Part shown: positions 44,398 to 51,788 of the stretch, one piece after another | How positions within the stretch are numbered: position 1 is the first letter of the stretch | Layout of the letters: every line of letters begins with the position of its first letter | Assembly (NCBI GenBank): GCA_033763835.1 | Contig: JANRJS010000037.1 | Span: forward strand, 1-64,000 | Reading direction: 5' to 3' | Length of the DNA stretch: 64,000 nucleotides | From: JAPKYZ01 sp033763835 | GTDB lineage: Bacteria; Acidobacteriota; Terriglobia; Bryobacterales; Bryobacteraceae | Made by a program: the position numbers and the translations under genes | The notes under the pieces: model-generated | Database searches by the model: none | The model's input: the letters and a program-made list of their open reading frames with translations, nothing else | Told to the model about the DNA's origin: nothing

Positions 44398-44960
44398 GAT
44401 ACCCGCTGAACCTCGCAAGCGAACCGTTCCGCCGCGATCGTCCGATCTTCGTCGCCTCGGCCGTCCTAGCCGGAATCATGCTGGTGTTGCTGGCCGCGTT
44501 GGCGTGGCTGGCGCTCGTCGAGCGCAACAACGCTCGCGAGGCGCGGGAATCGATCGCGAAACTCGAGGCGCAGATCGCGGCGCTCGAACGGGAGCAGGCG
44601 CAGATCGCGCAAACGTTGCGCTTGCCCGAGAACTCGCAGGTGTTCGAGCGTAGCGTCTTCCTGAACGAGTTGATCGCGCGCAAGGGAATTTCCTGGACCC
44701 GAATCTTCTCGGATCTCGAATCCGTACTGCCGCACAATGTCCGCATCATTTCCGTCCGCCCGCAAGTCAACGCGGCCAATCAAGTGCAACTCGATTTGTT
44801 CGTCGGATCGCAAACCACGGAACCGGTGGTGGACATGCTTATGAAACTCGAATCGTCGCCGGTGTTCGGCCGGACGGCGATCGCCAGTTGGCTTCCGCCT
44901 TCGCAGACCGAACCGTTGTTCCGCTACCGCCTCACGGTGCAATATGCCCAGCAACTCTAA
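44394..44960 (+). CDS. pilN: PilN-like inner-membrane protein
   Basis: A 188-residue protein with NLASEPFRRDR near the N-terminus, the PilN opening that binds PilM, one membrane segment (about 20-42), a coiled coil rich in Glu/Gln/Ala (about 45-80) and a ferredoxin-like periplasmic domain. It forms the alignment subcomplex with PilO. It starts by ATGA overlap with pilM and overlaps pilO by 17 bases. Confidence 0.82.
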   Translation: MRYPLNLASEPFRRDRPIFVASAVLAGIMLVLLAALAWLALVERNNAREARESIAKLEAQIAALEREQAQIAQTLRLPENSQVFERSVFLNELIARKGISWTRIFSDLESVLPHNVRIISVRPQVNAANQVQLDLFVGSQTTEPVVDMLMKLESSPVFGRTAIASWLPPSQTEPLFRYRLTVQYAQQL

Positions 44961-45543
44961 CCGCGTCACGATCGAAAGTCTAAAGCGGGTGAACTGGCGC
45001 GACCCGAAAGTCGCGATGCGCGCGGCGCTCGGCGTGTTGCTGCTGGCGAATCTGGTGGCGCTGTTTCTCGTAATCTGGCCGCCGGGCGGTTCCGCGCAGG
45101 TTTTGGACGAGCGCTTGAACACCTTACGCGCGCAGTTTGCGCAGAAGCGCGCGGCGCTCGAACGGATGAAGGCGCATTCGGCGAAAGTCGCGCTCGCCGG
45201 GCAAGCGGGGACCAAGTTCGAGTCCGACTACTTTACCGGGCGGCGCGTCGCATCGTCCACTTTCGTCGCCGAATTGTCGAAATCGGCGAAGGACTCGGGA
45301 ATCCGGCCGAAGGAACATACCTTCGTATTCGAACCGGTGGAAGGTTCGGACGCGTTCAGCATGATGACGATCACCGGCAGCTACGAGGGCACTTACGCCG
45401 ACTTGGTGCAGTTCGTCAATCGCCTCGACCGGTCGCAACGGTTTCTGATCCTCGACAGCTTGACGGCTACCCCGGTGCAGTCCGGCGCGCTTTTGAACAT
45501 CACGATTAAGCTCAACGCCTTCGTGCGGGAGGGTCGGTCGTGA
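44944..45543 (+). CDS. pilO: PilO-like inner-membrane protein
   Basis: A 199-residue protein with one membrane helix (about 26-48), a short coiled coil (LDERLNTLRAQFAQKRAALERM) and a PilO-type periplasmic domain ending ITGSYEGTYADLVQFVNRLD, RFLILDSLTATPV and LLNITIKLNAFV. Partner of PilN. Overlaps the next gene by four bases (GTGA). The order pilMNO identifies the module although each protein alone is weakly conserved. Confidence 0.82.
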   Translation: MPSNSNRVTIESLKRVNWRDPKVAMRAALGVLLLANLVALFLVIWPPGGSAQVLDERLNTLRAQFAQKRAALERMKAHSAKVALAGQAGTKFESDYFTGRRVASSTFVAELSKSAKDSGIRPKEHTFVFEPVEGSDAFSMMTITGSYEGTYADLVQFVNRLDRSQRFLILDSLTATPVQSGALLNITIKLNAFVREGRS

Positions 45544-46223
45544 AACTGGGCGCCGAACCGAAGAAGGTGGCGATCCTCGGGGGTTTGCTCGCCGTCGCGG
45601 CGGTGGTTTTCTATATGAATGTCCTCGCGCCGGGCGGCGAATCGGTGGACATGCCGAACCTGCCCGCGCCGAAGGCTGGGACGCCCGCGGGCGCGGCGCC
45701 CGAGCGCAAAGCCGCAGTCCGTCCGCGTACCGAGTTCCGGCCGTCGCTAAAGCGCTCCCCCGACGATCCGCTCGATCCGGCGCGCGTCGATCCAACGTTG
45801 CGGCTCGACATCCTGGCAAAGTTGCAGAACGTGTCGATGACCGGATCGGGCCGGAACTTGTTCGAGTTCGCGGCCGCACCTCCGCCTCCCGCGCCGAAAG
45901 TCGAGCCTTCCAAAACGCCCGCCCCGAAAATCTTCGTGGGACCGATGCCGCCTCCGGTGGAAACGGCGAAAACGGAAGTCACGCCGCCCAAGCCCGTCGC
46001 GCCTCCGATCCCACTGAAGTTCTATGGATTCATTTCCACCCCGCGCGGTACGGCCAAGCGCGGCTTTTTCCTCGACGGCGAAGACATCGTCGTCGCGAGC
46101 GAGGGCGATACGATCAAGAAGAGATACAAAGTGGTCCGCATCGGTTTGACCAACGTCGAGATGGAAGACACGCAGTTCTCGCAGCGCCAAACCTTGCGGC
46201 TGGAAGAGCAGCCTAACTCATGA
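45540..46223 (+). CDS. PilP/GspC-like periplasmic linker protein
   Basis: A 227-residue protein with one N-terminal membrane segment (about 9-30), a long proline/alanine-rich linker (about 40-155, PPPPAPKVEPSKTPAPK) and a small beta domain (about 155-215, LKFYGFISTPRGTAKRGFFL then EDIVVASEGDTI), the homology-region fold of GspC/PilP that touches the secretin. GTG 45540 overlaps the pilO stop. The secretin it should bind is not encoded in the window. Confidence 0.75.
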   Translation: MKLGAEPKKVAILGGLLAVAAVVFYMNVLAPGGESVDMPNLPAPKAGTPAGAAPERKAAVRPRTEFRPSLKRSPDDPLDPARVDPTLRLDILAKLQNVSMTGSGRNLFEFAAAPPPPAPKVEPSKTPAPKIFVGPMPPPVETAKTEVTPPKPVAPPIPLKFYGFISTPRGTAKRGFFLDGEDIVVASEGDTIKKRYKVVRIGLTNVEMEDTQFSQRQTLRLEEQPNS

Positions 46224-47485
46224 GGTGTCGTTTGAGACGGGACCGGCGAAAAGATTCCGGATTCGCGTTGCTGCTGATTTTCGCTCTCGCGGCGGCGGCG
46301 GCGATCTATCTGTATCTCGAAATTCCGCGCGCCGTATTCGAGGCCGCGCGGATCAAGGAAGACATCCTGGTCGAACGGGGCGAAGAGTATAAGAAAGCCA
46401 TTCGCCGGTACTTCGTCAAGAACAAGCAGAAACTGCCGCAGACACTCGACGAGTTGGAGCAACAGGGCGGCGTGCGCTTTCTCCGGCGGCGCTACAAAGA
46501 CCCGATGACCGGAAAGGACGAGTGGCGGTTGATCCACATGGGTCCCATGGGACTCACCGACTCGAAAGTGGAAAAGCCCGTCAATCCCGCCGACCAGAAG
46601 GAAAAACGCGAGAGTTCGATCAGCGAGGGGTACCAGGTAGGCGGCGGCAACGCACCCAACGGCGACGCGCCCAAAGGCATTCAAGATGTCGCCATGCGGC
46701 AGCGGAACGAATCGCTGCCGGGGACTTTTCCGGGAACCGAACAACCGCAGCCGGGCGATCCCGCCGCAGTGGGTGCGCCGCCGGCCCCCGGTCAGCAACC
46801 GACGCTCCAACCGGGCCAGGCTCCCGGATTTTCCGCGCTGCCCGGCTCGGCGGCAAACTCGCAGCAAGGCGGCACGGTTCCGCAAGGAGCTCTAACTCAG
46901 CAGCAACCCCCGCAGCAGCAACCGGCAACGTTTCCCGGACAGCAAGGCTACTTAGGCCAGCAGTTGAACCCGCAAGCGCCTCCCGGCGGCCTCGGCCAGC
47001 AACCGCAGTCCGGCGCGGTACCACAGGGTCAGAATCCGGCGCTCGACATGATCCGCGGTTTGCTGACGACGCCCCGGCAAGGGCCCGTTCCCGGTACCGC
47101 CGTGATGCCGCAGCAGCCGGCGGCGGTTACGGGAATCGCCGGGGTGGCGAGCAAGTACGAGGGCGAAGGAATCAAGCGCATCAACGAGCGTTCACGGATC
47201 GACGAATGGGAGTTCGTTTACGATTACCGTAAAGATACTCGTGGAGGCGGACAATCGGGTACGCAGGGCGTAGGCATGGCGGGTGGCGCCGCAGGCGGCG
47301 GGGGACGCGGAGTTGCCGGGGGCCAAGGGCAAGGTCTGGGGCCCGGAGGTCAAGGGCAAGGACAAGGTCGGCCACCGGGATTTCAACCGGGGGCCACGCC
47401 GCCGGGCGCTTTCACGCCTGTCCAATACGGGCCGGACGGACGTCCGCTTCCTCCTCCGCAGAACAATCAGCGCCGCCGCCAGTAA
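46220..47485 (+). CDS. Pseudopilin-like protein with long Pro/Gln/Gly-rich tail
   Basis: A 421-residue protein. A basic leader (MRCRLRRDRRKDSG) precedes the hydrophobic FALLLIFALAAAAAIYLYLEI, a prepilin-type helix lacking the usual Glu at +5. Residues about 45-110 match the GspG-type pseudopilin head: EEYKKAIRRYFVKNKQKLPQ, then TLDELEQQGGVRFLRRRYKD, DPMTGKDEWRLI. From about 140 to 421 it is disordered, rich in Pro, Gln, Gly and Ala with near-repeats (GQGQGLGPGGQGQGQGR). It shares an ATGA overlap with the PilP-like gene and ends one base before thrC on the other strand. Confidence 0.75.
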   Translation: MRCRLRRDRRKDSGFALLLIFALAAAAAIYLYLEIPRAVFEAARIKEDILVERGEEYKKAIRRYFVKNKQKLPQTLDELEQQGGVRFLRRRYKDPMTGKDEWRLIHMGPMGLTDSKVEKPVNPADQKEKRESSISEGYQVGGGNAPNGDAPKGIQDVAMRQRNESLPGTFPGTEQPQPGDPAAVGAPPAPGQQPTLQPGQAPGFSALPGSAANSQQGGTVPQGALTQQQPPQQQPATFPGQQGYLGQQLNPQAPPGGLGQQPQSGAVPQGQNPALDMIRGLLTTPRQGPVPGTAVMPQQPAAVTGIAGVASKYEGEGIKRINERSRIDEWEFVYDYRKDTRGGGQSGTQGVGMAGGAAGGGGRGVAGGQGQGLGPGGQGQGQGRPPGFQPGATPPGAFTPVQYGPDGRPLPPPQNNQRRRQ

Positions 47486-48784
47486 CTACCCCAGCAGTTG
47501 CGCGATCCGGTCCGGATCGTTCGGAACTTGTACCGGCGTATTGCCGAAGTTCGCCGCGATCTTCTCCCCGCGGTGCGTCTCCAACTTCCCCGTGTGGTAG
47601 CGGTAACTGTAATCCGGGTCCTTAAGAACGTTCCCCGTCAGCACGGCGACGATCTTGCCGGTACGCTCGATCGTTCCGGCCGCCACCCATTTCTTGATCC
47701 CGGCAAGCGTCGCCGCCGACGCCGGTTCGCACCCGATTCCGCACAGCCCGATCACCGCTTTGGCATCGGCGATTTCTTGCTCCGTGGCGAACTCGACTGC
47801 GCCACCCGACTCGCGAACCTCGCGCTCCGCCTTCGGCCACGACACGGGATCGCCGATCTTGATCGCCGTCGCAAGCGTATCGGGATCGGGCTGCGACACG
47901 AACTCGCCTCCCTCTCGCATGAAACGGTAAAACGGCGCGGACCCGGCCGCTTGGACCACCCCGAGTCTCGGCAACCGGTCGATGAATCCCCATCGTTTCA
48001 ACTCGCGCAGCGCTTTGCCGAAAGCGGAAACGTTACCCAGATTGCCGCCCGGCAACACGATCCAATCGGGAATCTCCCAAGTAAGTTGATCGAGCATCTC
48101 GATCACGATCGACTTCTGGCCCTCGATGCGAAACGGGTTGACGCTGTTAAGCAAGTAAATCCCCAGCTTCTCCGCAAGCGCCCGAACCAACGCGAGGATC
48201 TGGTCGAAGTTCGCCGCCACCTGAAACGTTTTCGCCCCGTACTCCAGCGCTTGGGACAACTTGCCATAGGCGATATTGCCGTCGGGGATGAAGATAATCG
48301 GATCGAGTCCGGCGGCGCTGGCGTAGGCGGCCATCGATGCGGAAGTGTTCCCGGTGGAGACGCACGCCACTCGTTTCATGCCGAGCCGCACGGCCTGCGA
48401 TGCGCCCGCCGTCATCCCATTGTCCTTGAACGACCCGGTGGGATTGAATCCCTGGTGCTTAAACGTAATCGAATCGAGGCCCGCGTATCGCGCCGCGCGC
48501 GGGCCGCTCAATAACGGAGTGTTCCCTTCGCGCAACGTCACAATATGTTCCGCCGATTCGAGAAACGGAAACAACTCGCGATAGCGCCAAACCCCCGATT
48601 GCTCGATGGGTTGGTTCACCATGCGGCGCTCCCGCCACACGGTGATGAGATCCCAAGGATTGCCGGGATCGCCGTCGTAGCTAACTTCGAGCAACCCGCC
48701 GCATTTCGGGCAAGTGTACAGAACTTCGCGAATGGCGTATTTGGCGGCGCATTCCGCGCGGCAACAAAGTAACTCCGCTCTCAC
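47486..48784 (-). CDS. thrC: Threonine synthase
   Basis: PLP-dependent last step of threonine synthesis from O-phosphohomoserine; 432 residues. I chose GTG 48784 because it overlaps the stop of the upstream S9 peptidase (GTGA) and gives the usual N-terminus; a longer reading frame extends into that gene but is Arg/Ser-rich and not family-like. Lys120 in NPTGSFKDNGMT binds PLP. Cysteines 7, 8, 12, 25 and 28 form a rubredoxin-like knuckle seen in this subgroup. ACVSTGNTSASMAAYASAAG is the glycine-rich phosphate-binding segment. Confidence 0.95.
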   Translation of the reverse strand: MRAELLCCRAECAAKYAIREVLYTCPKCGGLLEVSYDGDPGNPWDLITVWRERRMVNQPIEQSGVWRYRELFPFLESAEHIVTLREGNTPLLSGPRAARYAGLDSITFKHQGFNPTGSFKDNGMTAGASQAVRLGMKRVACVSTGNTSASMAAYASAAGLDPIIFIPDGNIAYGKLSQALEYGAKTFQVAANFDQILALVRALAEKLGIYLLNSVNPFRIEGQKSIVIEMLDQLTWEIPDWIVLPGGNLGNVSAFGKALRELKRWGFIDRLPRLGVVQAAGSAPFYRFMREGGEFVSQPDPDTLATAIKIGDPVSWPKAEREVRESGGAVEFATEQEIADAKAVIGLCGIGCEPASAATLAGIKKWVAAGTIERTGKIVAVLTGNVLKDPDYSYRYHTGKLETHRGEKIAANFGNTPVQVPNDPDRIAQLLG

Positions 48785-51483
48785 GGCCGAACGTCGTCCG
48801 AAGGCGCGGAAGCGGCGGGCGCGGGTTCCTTGTCGATGTACGGCCGGCCGCGTTCCATCCACGCGGGCTTGGGCGCGCCTTTCAAGTAGTGATCGAAAAA
48901 CTCCTGCATGCGAACGGTGTAGTCTTTCTGGTTCGGGCGCTTGCGCAATCCATGCGGTTCCCCGTTGTAGTTGAAGAAGTAGGCTTCCTTGTCGAGACGC
49001 CGAAGCGCGAGAAAGAACTCGATTCCCTGATACCACGGCACGGCGTCGTCGGCGTCGTTATGCAACATCAGGATCGGCGTCCGTACGCGGTCCGCCATAA
49101 AGATCGGCGAGTTCTCGATGAAGCGCATCGGGTATTGCCACAACGTGCCGCCAATGCGCGACTGCGTCCGCTCGTACTGGAATTGACGCGGCAATCCGGG
49201 ACCCCAGCGAATTCCGTCGTAGGCCGAGATCATATTCGCCACCAGCGCGCCCGGCGCGGCGGCTTTGAAGCGATCGGTCTGCGTCACCATGTAGGCGATC
49301 TGGTAGCCGCCCCACGAGTGTCCCTGAATGCCGACTCTCTCCGGATCGACGAAGCCCATATCGACCACCGTCTGTGTGGCCGGGATCACGCAGCGGAGCG
49401 CGCTCTCGCCCGGATAGCCGACTTGATAGACGATGTCCGGCATCAACACCACGTAGCCGTTCGATGTGTAGTAGCTCGCGTTAATGCGATGCGAAGGAGC
49501 GGGATCGACGAACGCGTTTACGTTCTGCGCGAGCTTCTCGTAGATGTAGACGATCATCGGGTACTTCTTCGCCGGGTCGAAATTCGCGGGCTTGTAAAGA
49601 CCCGCTTTGAGCAGCTTGCCGTCGCCGTTGCGGTAGGAGATCACCTCTGCGGTTCCCCAGGCGAACGCTTTCGTCTGTTCGCCTTCACTCGTGATGGCCC
49701 TGGGAGACGAGAACGACGAATTTGTAACTTGCAGATCCGGGTAGCGGTCGAAGCGCGCCGCGGTCATCAGGACGACGTCGGAGTTCTTCGCCTTTACGGG
49801 GTTGCCGAGATCGTAAGGGCCGCTAAAAAGCTTCTCAGGCTTCTTTTCGGGATCGAGGCTGTCGCGCCAAAAACCGGCGTCGAAGCTCGTTTCGTTCACC
49901 GCTTTGAGAATCACCGGCTGCGCGGGATCGATGGTGCGGTCGCCGCCGCGGTCGGACGACTCGCCGGACATGCGAATCACGCGGAACACCGTCTTTTCGC
50001 GGCGGCCTAAGCCGTCGGTGAGATTCCGCAACAGCGACCCATCGGGAGCCGCTTGCCAGATGTCGTAGCGGTCGGGTAACAGAACGAACGCTCCGTCCTT
50101 GGTCCAGAACGGTGGTCCGGCCGTCGGCGGGGCTCCCGGGTGATCGTCGTCCTCTTTGTGGAACGCCCGCCCGGCGATCGCCGTGAGATTGCGCCGCTCG
50201 CCCGTTGCAAGGTCATAGCTAATCCAGTGGCGGTCCTCGTAAGTGAGAACGAATTTACCGTTCGGCGAAACCGACTGTTGCCCACCCACCTTGCGCGCGA
50301 GGAGCTGTCTTCGGCCGGTTAGAGTATCGACGGAATAGACGTCGGCATAACGCTCGTCGAACTCGCGCACTCGGCGATACGCGCGGTCGTCCATACCTAC
50401 GGTGGAAATGCCCTCCCGCGCCGGTTGAACCTCGGGCAAGGCCGCGTCCGCCAATTGCACCACCTTCTTATCCGCCAAGTGCACGACCGCGCGGTAAGCC
50501 CGCTCCCGTTCCTGACGTGCGCGAACCTTCTGCATCGGTTGGATGTAGTCGTCCCGGTAGTGCCACAAATCGTAGACGGCGTCCTCGGCGGGATCGGCGC
50601 GCTTGGGCTCTACGCGGTCCGGGGCAGTCGCAAAAAAGAGGCGCGCGCCATCGCCGGAAAAGGCGAGCGGCGCGGAGGCGGCGTTATCGGCCAACATCGC
50701 CGCAGCGGGCGCTTTCCGGTCCCAATGGTAGAGCTGCTTGCCTTTCAAGAAGGCGAAATTCGCGTGCTTTTCGTCGGCGGCCAAGCGAGCGTACTTCGCC
50801 TCTCCGCTCGCAAGTGCCGCCGGTTCGCCCGTCGCGTTCGGCGCGGCGTACGCGCCTTTCTTGTCGAGCCACACAAGGGTCTCGCCGTCGTTTGTCAGAA
50901 GATACTCGGCGGCGTCCTTGTACGCGCGCTCACGCCCATCGGCAAAGGAGCGGATGACCAATTCGTTCGATTCCTTGAGATACGCCAAGTAGTTGGTGGC
51001 GTTGTCTGGAACCTGGAAGCTCTTCACGTTGTCGATCCGCGTAGCCCGGGCCGCAGCGAGATCGACGACCAATGCCGCGTTTTTCGGCATGTCGGCGGGA
51101 CGCTTTTTCTCGCGGCGCGCCTTGTCGAGATCGGATTTCGACGGGAAGACGGTAAACACGGCGAAACGGCTATCGGAGCTGAACTCCGCCGTGATGCCGC
51201 GAACCGGCGGTGGGCCTTCCGATAGTGGGTCCGGCTCCGGCGGCGCGGGCCGCTGTCCGGCGTTCTCGCGAATCTCCTTGCCGGTCGCGAGTTCCTTAAC
51301 GATCACCTGCCCATCGCCTACTTGCGGGAAGATTCCGTAGACCACCCAGCGCCCGTCGGGCGAAAGCTTGGGCGGGGTGATCGAGCGCCAGGCATCGTAG
51401 TCGGCGTGCGAAATCGGACGCGTGGTTTGCGCGAATAACGGCGCGGCGGCCAACACGGCGAGCGCGAATCGGGTGTACGGCAT
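48781..51483 (-). CDS. S9 family (prolyl oligopeptidase-type) serine peptidase, exported
   Basis: A 900-residue peptidase with signal peptide (MPYTRFALAVLAAAPLFAQ), an N-terminal beta-propeller (about 40-600; WVVYGIFPQVG, WISYDLATGER blades) and a C-terminal alpha/beta hydrolase. The catalytic triad appears as Ser723 (GHSWGGYQ), the acidic group near 812 (HNDADDAVPW) and His844 (GEPHGL). The closest functional groups are the dipeptidyl/acylaminoacyl peptidases and glutamyl endopeptidase-like S9. It probably degrades peptides in the periplasm. The coupled downstream gene is thrC. Confidence 0.92.
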   Translation of the reverse strand: MPYTRFALAVLAAAPLFAQTTRPISHADYDAWRSITPPKLSPDGRWVVYGIFPQVGDGQVIVKELATGKEIRENAGQRPAPPEPDPLSEGPPPVRGITAEFSSDSRFAVFTVFPSKSDLDKARREKKRPADMPKNAALVVDLAAARATRIDNVKSFQVPDNATNYLAYLKESNELVIRSFADGRERAYKDAAEYLLTNDGETLVWLDKKGAYAAPNATGEPAALASGEAKYARLAADEKHANFAFLKGKQLYHWDRKAPAAAMLADNAASAPLAFSGDGARLFFATAPDRVEPKRADPAEDAVYDLWHYRDDYIQPMQKVRARQERERAYRAVVHLADKKVVQLADAALPEVQPAREGISTVGMDDRAYRRVREFDERYADVYSVDTLTGRRQLLARKVGGQQSVSPNGKFVLTYEDRHWISYDLATGERRNLTAIAGRAFHKEDDDHPGAPPTAGPPFWTKDGAFVLLPDRYDIWQAAPDGSLLRNLTDGLGRREKTVFRVIRMSGESSDRGGDRTIDPAQPVILKAVNETSFDAGFWRDSLDPEKKPEKLFSGPYDLGNPVKAKNSDVVLMTAARFDRYPDLQVTNSSFSSPRAITSEGEQTKAFAWGTAEVISYRNGDGKLLKAGLYKPANFDPAKKYPMIVYIYEKLAQNVNAFVDPAPSHRINASYYTSNGYVVLMPDIVYQVGYPGESALRCVIPATQTVVDMGFVDPERVGIQGHSWGGYQIAYMVTQTDRFKAAAPGALVANMISAYDGIRWGPGLPRQFQYERTQSRIGGTLWQYPMRFIENSPIFMADRVRTPILMLHNDADDAVPWYQGIEFFLALRRLDKEAYFFNYNGEPHGLRKRPNQKDYTVRMQEFFDHYLKGAPKPAWMERGRPYIDKEPAPAASAPSDDVRP

Positions 51484-51490
51484 GATCCCC

Positions 51491-51502
51491 GATTGTACAA
51501 TC
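51491..51502. promoter_or_regulatory. Perfect palindrome in a divergent promoter region
   Basis: GATTGTACAATC is a perfect 12-base palindrome in the 35-base gap between the S9 peptidase and DUF1844 genes. It contains TACAAT, a -10-like hexamer, on both strands, so the two promoters may overlap head to head. No convincing -35 is seen on either side. Confidence 0.35.
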
Positions 51503-51518
51503 CGGAAAGTAGCGACTT

Positions 51519-51788
51519 ATGCCTCCCGCGAGTTTCGAATTCCTGGTAGCCAGTCTGCGCATGCAGGCCGAAATGGCGATGGGCTTGATCAAAATGAGCG
51601 ACGATCAGCCCACCGACTTGGAAGCCGCGCGCCATCTCATCGACCTGCTGGCCATGCTCGAAGAGAAGACGAAAAGCAACCTGACTCTCGAAGAACAACG
51701 CTTTCTCGAGAACTCCATCACCGAGTTGCGCTTTCGCTATGTCGCGGCGGTGGGCGAGGAATCGAAATCGAAAATCGTCCTGCCGTAA
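51519..51788 (+). CDS. DUF1844 family protein
   Basis: An 89-residue helical protein of the DUF1844 family, with PASFEFLVASLRMQAEMAMG and DLEAARHLIDLLAMLEEKTK, then LTLEEQRFLENSITELRFRY. The family is common in Acidobacteriota and Deltaproteobacteria; no function is known. Its stop shares one base with the next ATG (TAATG), tying it to the MBL-RibF gene. Confidence 0.9.
   Translation: MPPASFEFLVASLRMQAEMAMGLIKMSDDQPTDLEAARHLIDLLAMLEEKTKSNLTLEEQRFLENSITELRFRYVAAVGEESKSKIVLP

Noticed and set aside
47270..47400. GGN-rich tract as a DNA repeat or CRISPR-like array
   Set aside because: It codes for the Gly/Gln-rich tail of the pseudopilin-like protein; spacing is irregular and there are no spacers.
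48785..49036. N-terminal extension of threonine synthase
   Set aside because: It lies inside the S9 peptidase gene and is Arg/Ser-rich; the family N-terminus begins at GTG 48784.
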